From contig WLWQ01000002.1 in assembly GCA_012103535.1 (NCBI GenBank), positions 1,214,198 through 1,278,197 on the forward strand: a DNA stretch of 64,000 nt, given 5' to 3'. Origin of the DNA: Pseudomonadales bacterium. Lineage in GTDB: Bacteria; Pseudomonadota; Gammaproteobacteria; Pseudomonadales; Pseudohongiellaceae. Shown piece after piece: positions 59,336 to 64,000 of this stretch (position 1 is its first letter; each line of letters opens with the position of its first letter). Below the pieces are notes generated by a model. The model was not told where the DNA came from. It saw nothing but the letters and a program-made list of their open reading frames with translations, and searched no databases. A program made the position numbers and the translations under genes.

Positions 59336-59366
59336 TAAAAACGGCCCACTGGGCCGTTTTGTTATT
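59336..59366. terminator. Bidirectional intrinsic terminator between ilvH and ilvC
   Basis: A GC-rich stem ACGGCCC (59341-59347) / GGGCCGT (59351-59357) with loop ACT is flanked by A-run (59337-59341) and T-run (59357-59360, then more T). The A/T flanks allow termination in both directions, which suits the convergent ilvH (plus) and ilvC (minus) genes. Confidence 0.9.
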
Positions 59367-59381
59367 TTATTAAACCTTCAA

Positions 59382-60851
59382 TCAGATCGCTTTCTTCATC
59401 GCAGTCATATGCTTTCGCAATTCTTTACCAACGACCTCGATAGGGTGAGAGCGAAGTTTATCGTTTACTGCAATTAGTTCAGCATTGTCGACACCACTGT
59501 TAGACAGTTCCAGTCCTTTGCCGATGACATCGGTGTCTATCTTCTTCATGAAGTCAGTCAGGAGTGGGACACACTCGTGTGAGAACAAATAGCAGCCATA
59601 TTCTGCTGTATCAGAAATCACTTTATTCATTTCGTAAAGTTTCTTTCTGCCAATCAGGTTTGCTATCAAAGGAACTTCATGCAGAGATTCGTAATAAGCA
59701 GATTCTTCGATAATGCCGCTACTGGTCATTGTCTCAAAGGCCAATTCGACACCTGCTTTGATCATGGCAACCATTAAAAGGCCATTGTCATAATATTCTT
59801 GTTCGCTAATCTCCACATCACCAGCTGCAGATTTTTCGAATGCAGTTTCAGCGGTCTCTTCGCGCCAGGTCAGAAGTTTATTATCGTCATCTGCCCAGTC
59901 TTCCATCATGCCACTGGAGAAGTTGCCGGTAATAATGTCATCCATGTGTTTTTGAAACAGCGGAGACATTAATTCTTTGAGTTCATCTGCAAGTTCAGAG
60001 GCAACAATCTTTGCTGGATTAGAAAGACGATCCATCATATTGGTTATACCGCCGTGCTTTAAGCCTTCGGCAACGGTTTCCCAGCCGTGTTGCACGAGCT
60101 TCGATGCATATCCTTCGTTAACACCTTTCTCAATCATCTTGTTAAAGCAAAGAATTGATCCTGTTTGCAGCATGCCGCAAAGTATCGTTTGTTCACCCAT
60201 TAGGTCAGACTTAACTTCGGCGATAAAGGAGGATTCCAATACACCTGCGCGGTGACCACCGGTTGCAGCCGCATAAGCTTTGGCTATATCCATGCCATCA
60301 CCGTTGGGATCGTTTTCAGCATGCACAGCAATAAGAGTAGGTACACCAAAACCACGTTTATACTCTTCCCGCACTTCTGTTCCCGGACATTTGGGCGCAA
60401 CCATAACAACGGTTAAATCGTCTCGAATCTGCATTCCTTCTTCGACGATATTGAATCCATGAGAGTAGGCCAGGCTCGCACCATCTTTCATCAGTGGCAT
60501 TATTTGTTCGACCACCGGCGTGTGCTGCTTATCTGGAGTCAGATTTAGAACCAGGTCAGCGCCAGGAATAAGATCTTCGTAGGTTCCAACGGCGAATCCA
60601 TTTTCGGTGGCGTTTTTCCAGGATACCCGTTGCTCAGTTATCGCTGCTTCTCTAAGGGCAAATGACACATCGAGACCGCTATCACGCATGTTCAAGCCTT
60701 GATTTAGCCCTTGGGCACCGCAGCCGACGATGACCACTTTTTGCCCTACTAATTTATTCACGGCATCGCTGAACTCAGAACCGTCCATAAAGCGACATTT
60801 ACCCAGTTGTTCGAGCTGAAGCCGAAGGGGTAGCGTATTAAAGTAATTCAT
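59382..60851 (-). CDS. ilvC: Ketol-acid reductoisomerase, class II
   Basis: NADPH-dependent isomerase-reductase acting after acetolactate synthase. The 489-residue length marks the long class II (E. coli-type) form. Rossmann motif [24 protein letters not shown] is near the N-terminus; [42 protein letters not shown] and two helical C-terminal repeats ([39 protein letters not shown]) are typical. It converges on ilvIH rather than being in their operon. Confidence 0.96.
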   Translation of the reverse strand: MNYFNTLPLRLQLEQLGKCRFMDGSEFSDAVNKLVGQKVVIVGCGAQGLNQGLNMRDSGLDVSFALREAAITEQRVSWKNATENGFAVGTYEDLIPGADLVLNLTPDKQHTPVVEQIMPLMKDGASLAYSHGFNIVEEGMQIRDDLTVVMVAPKCPGTEVREEYKRGFGVPTLIAVHAENDPNGDGMDIAKAYAAATGGHRAGVLESSFIAEVKSDLMGEQTILCGMLQTGSILCFNKMIEKGVNEGYASKLVQHGWETVAEGLKHGGITNMMDRLSNPAKIVASELADELKELMSPLFQKHMDDIITGNFSSGMMEDWADDDNKLLTWREETAETAFEKSAAGDVEISEQEYYDNGLLMVAMIKAGVELAFETMTSSGIIEESAYYESLHEVPLIANLIGRKKLYEMNKVISDTAEYGCYLFSHECVPLLTDFMKKIDTDVIGKGLELSNSGVDNAELIAVNDKLRSHPIEVVGKELRKHMTAMKKAI

Positions 60852-60983
60852 GGATTAACTCCGTTGTTTCACTGTAGGTTTCTTTCCGGAAAACCACGTT
60901 TTTTTGGTGAGGCGGGATCATATAGCATCTCTAAACTTGGGTAAAATGTTAAAAATAGTGCCTCGTGCTCAAGAATTGGCCTG

Positions 60984-60989
60984 TATAAT
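60984..60989 (+). promoter_or_regulatory. Candidate -10 box for pssA
   Basis: A perfect TATAAT at 60984-60989 preceded by TG lies about 40 bases before pssA. No good -35 is found at 16-18 bases (CCTCGT/CTCGTG region), so the promoter may depend on the TG extension or on an activator. Confidence 0.5.
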
Positions 60990-61027
60990 CCGAAATCCAC
61001 TAATTTTGAGTGCCAGCCAAGAATTTC

Positions 61028-61855
61028 ATGAGCGCTGACGAGCAAGATCCAGAATCAGAAAGCGTACTGCCGATAGATGAACACGAAGAGATCGTCTCCG
61101 AAGGCGGTAAGAAGGTTCGTCGGCGCGGTATCTATCTGCTGCCTAATTTATTCACATTAGCAGCATTGTTTGCCGGCTTTTATGCCGTGATTGCAGGCAT
61201 GTCCGGGGATTTCAATGAAGCCGGCTGGGCCATTCTTATTGCCGCTATTTGTGACGGCCTGGATGGAAGAATAGCGCGGCTTACCGGCACTCAATCAGCC
61301 TTCGGAGCGCAATTTGATAGCCTCTCAGACATGGTGTCTTTTGGCGTGGCGCCAGCACTCATTATGTTTAGCTGGGGATTCGCGCCCCTCGGTCAGGTAG
61401 GCTGGGCGGCTAGCTTCATCTATATGTCTTGCGCAGCCTTAAGGCTGGCCCGCTATAACGTCCAGCTAGGCACCGTGGATAAGCGGTTTTTCGTTGGGCT
61501 GCAAAGTCCAATAGCAGCCGGTCTGGTTTCCTTTGTACCCTGGGTCGGTACTCTATACGGCGTCGAAGTGACACCATTAGTAGCTTATCTATGTGCGATA
61601 CTGACTGTCTTTACCGGCTTGTTAATGATCTCGAATTACCGGTATTTCAGCTTCAAGGAGTTAAACTTTAAAGGCACCGTACCCTATATGGTATTTGTCT
61701 TTACAATAGTACTATTGGTGTTGATTGCGCAGAACCCACACGAAGTGCTGCTGACAATGTGTGTTGTCTACGCGGCCTCCGGACCAACAGGCTGGCTCTA
61801 TCGATCTCAGTTTAAAAGTAAAAAGAAGAAGGAAAAAGAAACAGGGAAAACCTGA
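61028..61855 (+). CDS. pssA: CDP-diacylglycerol-serine O-phosphatidyltransferase PssA
   Basis: Membrane enzyme making phosphatidylserine from CDP-diacylglycerol and serine, precursor of phosphatidylethanolamine. The CDP-alcohol phosphotransferase motif DGLDGRIARL...GAQFDSLSDMVSFG contains the spaced Asp residues (D-G-x2-A-R-x8-G-x3-D-x3-D pattern). About 8 hydrophobic segments follow RRRGIYLLPNLFTLAALFAGFY. This is the membrane (type II) form, unlike soluble E. coli PssA. ATG 61028 is used; GTG 61010 is in frame. The tail ends in a Lys-rich stretch. Confidence 0.94.
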   Translation: MSADEQDPESESVLPIDEHEEIVSEGGKKVRRRGIYLLPNLFTLAALFAGFYAVIAGMSGDFNEAGWAILIAAICDGLDGRIARLTGTQSAFGAQFDSLSDMVSFGVAPALIMFSWGFAPLGQVGWAASFIYMSCAALRLARYNVQLGTVDKRFFVGLQSPIAAGLVSFVPWVGTLYGVEVTPLVAYLCAILTVFTGLLMISNYRYFSFKELNFKGTVPYMVFVFTIVLLVLIAQNPHEVLLTMCVVYAASGPTGWLYRSQFKSKKKKEKETGKT

Positions 61856-61897
61856 GGCTACTGGATAAGCTAATAGCGCTAATAATTGAAAAAACCG

Positions 61898-61921
61898 ATT
61901 GCTTTAATCGATTAAAGCAAT
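61898..61921. promoter_or_regulatory. Perfect 24-bp palindrome upstream of msrPQ
   Basis: Bases 61898-61909 are the exact reverse complement of 61910-61921, with arms ATTGCTTTAATC and GATTAAAGCAAT, no loop and no mismatch. It lies 82 bases before msrP and 43 bases after pssA. No T-run follows, so it is a poor intrinsic terminator. An operator for a dimeric regulator of msrPQ is the best guess. Confidence 0.6.
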
Positions 61922-62002
61922 TGAAGACAAGGGAAGATAATTAATCTAATCCTGTCTTATTTGTTATAGATAACAGGAATACTAATCAACAGGTAGGCAA
62001 CC

Positions 62003-63046
62003 ATGTTAATTAAGAAACCATCAGACATTAAACCTTCTGAGATCACGCCAGAAAGTGTGTATAAAAGTCGACGTGATTTTATGTTGGATGGTAGTAAGGC
62101 GCTATTAGGTGCCGCCGCGGCAGGTGCAATGCCGACTATTGCCAATGCGCAAAATGGAGATGCTCTAAAAGCGCGCGCTCCGGCAGCGATGCGTCGCTCA
62201 CCTCCGGCAGCATGGTGGACAGAAAAATTTCAAAATATTCAACCCGCACCAGATGCTGAACCTTTCTTTACCGGCGAAACACTAACGCCCTATGAAGATG
62301 TGACTATCTACAATAATTTCTATGAGTTCGGCATGGATAAATCAGATCCTGCGACTCGTTCCGGTGAATTCCAAACTGATCCCTGGTCTGTAGAAATTAC
62401 CGGTGAAGTTGGCAAACCCGGCACTTACCACCTGGAAGACATTCTTAAGCCCCATGATTTAGAAGAAAGAATTTATCGACTGCGCTGTGTAGAAGCCTGG
62501 TCGATGGTGATTCCCTGGATCGGATTCCCGCTTGCCGATTTAATCACTCGTTTCGAACCGACTTCCAATGCAAAATTTGTAGAGTTCGAAACCATTGTCG
62601 ATGCGGAATCAATGCCTGGTATCAATTCTCGCTTTGCCATCGTTCGATGGCCATATCGAGAAGGACTGCGTATGGATGAGGCGATGAATCCGCTTACCTT
62701 CATGGCAGTTGGATTGTACGGTTCTTATTTACCGGCACAGAATGGTGTGCCATGGCGTCTTGTTGTGCCCTGGAAATATGGTTTTAAGAGTATTAAGTCC
62801 ATCGTAAAAATTAACTTCCGTGAAACCATGCCAAATACAACCTGGGTAGATCTACAGGCGCAGGAATATGGATTCTATGCAAACGTGAATCCAGAAGTGC
62901 ATCATCCAAGATGGCGACAAGATATGGAGCGTCGCTTACCGCAAACATTGTTTAGCCGTCGCGTGATTGAGACCCGAAAGTTTAATGGCTACGGTGAACA
63001 TGTAGCGCACATGTATGAGGGGATGGATCTCGCCCGCTACTACTAG
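62003..63046 (+). CDS. msrP: Protein-methionine-sulfoxide reductase catalytic subunit MsrP
   Basis: Periplasmic molybdopterin enzyme that repairs oxidised methionine in envelope proteins with electrons from MsrQ. The 347-residue precursor has a twin-arginine signal (SRRDFMLDG, then hydrophobic stretch and ANAQ cleavage near residue 50). The molybdenum Cys is in YRLRCVEAWSMVIPWIG, and the C-terminus YGEHVAHMYEGMDLARYY is characteristic. AGGTAGG precedes ATG 62003. Adjacent msrQ completes the system. Confidence 0.95.
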   Translation: MLIKKPSDIKPSEITPESVYKSRRDFMLDGSKALLGAAAAGAMPTIANAQNGDALKARAPAAMRRSPPAAWWTEKFQNIQPAPDAEPFFTGETLTPYEDVTIYNNFYEFGMDKSDPATRSGEFQTDPWSVEITGEVGKPGTYHLEDILKPHDLEERIYRLRCVEAWSMVIPWIGFPLADLITRFEPTSNAKFVEFETIVDAESMPGINSRFAIVRWPYREGLRMDEAMNPLTFMAVGLYGSYLPAQNGVPWRLVVPWKYGFKSIKSIVKINFRETMPNTTWVDLQAQEYGFYANVNPEVHHPRWRQDMERRLPQTLFSRRVIETRKFNGYGEHVAHMYEGMDLARYY

Positions 63047-63076
63047 GAAGGTTCACCTCAATTCAATTTTAATCCT

Positions 63077-63667
63077 ATGCGTAAATTCATAAAGCCAGCA
63101 GTTTTCCTGCTGGCTCTGGTTCCATTCGTTCTTTTATTCATTAGAGCGGTTACAAATGATCTCGGGCCTGACCCTGCGCAGGAACTTTCCATCGAAACCG
63201 GTGAATGGACTCTGCGGTTCTTGTTAATCACTTTAGCGCTCACCCCATTACGCCAAATTACCGGGCAAGCTGAGTTTGTTCGTCACCGGCGCATGCTTGG
63301 ATTGTTTGCGCTGTTTTATGCCACAGTGCATTTTCTGTGCTGGATGACGTTCATTTTCGGATTTCGTTGGTTCGCCTTTCTCGAAGAACTTATTGACCGT
63401 CCTTATATAGCCGTCGGCTTTACCGCCTGGGTAATCTTAGTCGCCTTGGGAGTAACTTCTCCCAAGGTGATGGTGAGGAAGCTGGGCAAGAATTGGAAGC
63501 GCCTGCACCGGCTGGTCTATATAGCCAGCATTCTCGGCGTAATCCATTTGTTATGGATCTTACGTGCAGATATTGGGGAGGCAGTACTCTATGGGTCGAT
63601 TGTTTTTGTTCTGCTTGGCTATCGTCTTGCTCGATATTTAAACAATAAAAGAACCGCTTCTGGGTGA
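63077..63667 (+). CDS. msrQ: MsrQ heme-containing membrane subunit
   Basis: A 196-residue inner-membrane protein with about six helices, of the ferric-reductase-like (YedZ) family, carrying electrons from the quinol pool to MsrP. Heme-ligating His candidates are in RHRRMLGLFALFYATVHFLCW and RLHRLVYIASILGVIHLLW. It begins 30 bp after msrP, the usual order. Confidence 0.94.
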   Translation: MRKFIKPAVFLLALVPFVLLFIRAVTNDLGPDPAQELSIETGEWTLRFLLITLALTPLRQITGQAEFVRHRRMLGLFALFYATVHFLCWMTFIFGFRWFAFLEELIDRPYIAVGFTAWVILVALGVTSPKVMVRKLGKNWKRLHRLVYIASILGVIHLLWILRADIGEAVLYGSIVFVLLGYRLARYLNNKRTASG

Positions 63668-63736
63668 TCTTGGGCCTATAAAAAATATAATTCTGAAAAT
63701 AGGTCCAAAATACCAATCTTAAACTCCTTAAAGCCC

Positions 63737-63771
63737 TTGCCAGTCGGTGCTATGAGCGTATAATACGCGCC
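63737..63771 (+). promoter_or_regulatory. Strong rRNA-type promoter
   Basis: TTGCCA (63737-63742) and a perfect TATAAT (63759-63764), 16 bases apart, are followed by a GC-rich discriminator (ACGCGCCC), which is typical of stringently controlled rRNA promoters. An A/T-rich stretch lies upstream as a possible UP element. The expected start is near 63771. Confidence 0.85.
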
Positions 63772-63773
63772 CT

Positions 63774-63800
63774 CTGTGTCGTTCGGCACAGATTTTTTTT
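63774..63800 (+). terminator. Terminator-like hairpin with eight T at the transcript 5' end
   Basis: CTGTGTC (63774-63780) pairs with GGCACAG (63785-63791) around loop GTTC (one G-T pair), followed by A and eight T (63793-63800). It has the form of an intrinsic terminator yet begins about 3 bases after the predicted start. It may be an early pause or attenuation site in the rRNA leader, or a conserved leader structure. Confidence 0.6.
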
Positions 63801-63878
63801 GCGCTTTTGAAAGTGTCTCTTGACGGGATCAAGGTGTAAAAAGAGGTCTGGGTCCAGAAGTTGGGCATCGAGATCTAA

Positions 63879-63906
63879 CTTGAAAAAGACTTCGTCTTTA
63901 TTCAAG
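63879..63906 (+). other. Hairpin 1 in the rRNA leader
   Basis: CTTGAA/TTCAAG and AAAGAC/GTCTTT form a 12-bp stem with one bulged A and a TTC loop. Confidence 0.7.
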
Positions 63907-63916
63907 TCGTTAGTAG

Positions 63917-63945
63917 CCCGCACTAAGTCTTCGACTTATCACGGG
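63917..63945 (+). other. Hairpin 2 in the rRNA leader
   Basis: TAAGTC (63924-63929) pairs with GACTTA (63933-63938) around a TTC loop; outer CCCG/CGGG (63917-63920, 63942-63945) can extend the stem. Confidence 0.7.
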
Positions 63946-63949
63946 TGTA

Positions 63950-63970
63950 TGAAAAACCCTTGGTTTTTCA
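63950..63970 (+). other. Hairpin 3 in the rRNA leader
   Basis: TGAAAAACC (63950-63958) and GGTTTTTCA (63962-63970) form a perfect 9-bp stem with a CTT loop, just before boxA. Confidence 0.75.
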
Positions 63971-63973
63971 CAC

Positions 63974-63986
63974 TGCTCTTTAACAA
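63974..63986 (+). promoter_or_regulatory. rRNA antitermination boxA
   Basis: TGCTCTTTAACAA matches the boxA of gammaproteobacterial rRNA operons, where NusB-NusE bind to build the antitermination complex. The bases after it (ATAGATCAAGCAAT) also resemble a 16S leader, so the rRNA operon should continue beyond base 64000. Confidence 0.93.
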
Positions 63987-64000
63987 ATAGATCAAGCAAT

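Larger units (their letters stand above)
63668..64000. other. 333-bp region: rRNA promoter and leader, no protein gene
   Basis: After msrQ the sequence is AT-rich (63678-63720, possible UP element), then carries a strong promoter, a series of hairpins and boxA. The end of the window resembles the sequence that immediately precedes 16S rRNA in gammaproteobacteria. No reading frame is convincing. Confidence 0.8.

Overview
The window looks like chromosomal DNA of a free-living gammaproteobacterium, probably a marine one. It has moderate GC (roughly mid-40s percent by eye), the standard genetic code and an almost entirely housekeeping gene content. Gene order matches Pseudomonas-type gammaproteobacteria in several blocks: lipB-lipA; holA-lptE-leuS with corC-ybeY-phoH-miaB; the minor-pilin cluster fimT/U-pilV-pilW-pilX-pilY1-(pilY2)-pilE with thiO, pilR and pilS; and bamD-rluD-pgeF-...-clpB. 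I see no insertion sequence, integrase, CRISPR array or phage gene. The genus cannot be fixed from sequence reading alone.

Layout. 1-9.2 kb: lipB (3' end) and lipA, two proteins of unknown function, a methyltransferase, a YegD-like Hsp70, an exported cyclophilin, an NSS transporter, a Tat-exported HAD protein and DUF2164. 9.2-22.1 kb: a 7TM sensor kinase whose phosphoacceptor histidine is replaced by arginine, a lipoprotein M3 peptidase, then the minus-strand core block holA, lptE, leuS, corC, ybeY, phoH, miaB. 22-29.6 kb: DUF1820, srkA, a thioredoxin-like protein, a fatty-acid desaturase, slyX, an envelope-stress-like operon (glycine zipper, PepSY, response regulator, sensor kinase) and a TSUP permease. 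30-42.5 kb: type IV pilus minor pilins, PilY1 and the PilS/PilR regulators. 42.6-49.3 kb: nadE, a sigma-factor operon with exported partners (DUF3619-like, a small acidic protein, DUF3106), bamD, rluD, pgeF. 49.3-54 kb: an insert relative to Pseudomonas synteny holding a BCCT transporter, a hydrolase, metY and a homocysteine methyltransferase. 54-63.7 kb: clpB, ilvI-ilvH facing ilvC across a shared terminator, pssA and msrPQ. The last 300 bases are an rRNA promoter and leader with boxA; 16S itself lies just outside.

Three genes are interrupted: the first FimT/FimU pseudopilin by an in-frame TAA, thiO by a frameshift in a run of seven C, and the BCCT transporter by an in-frame TAG in place of a family-conserved Trp. 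They may be genuine decay or consensus errors; read-level data would decide. The most interesting biology is the histidine-less sensor kinase, the sigma-factor operon with its internally duplicated membrane partner and oppositely charged exported products, the betaine/methionine insert, a 24-bp perfect palindrome before msrPQ, two mutually exclusive hairpins before the DUF1820 gene, and a terminator-like hairpin at the very 5' end of the rRNA transcript.
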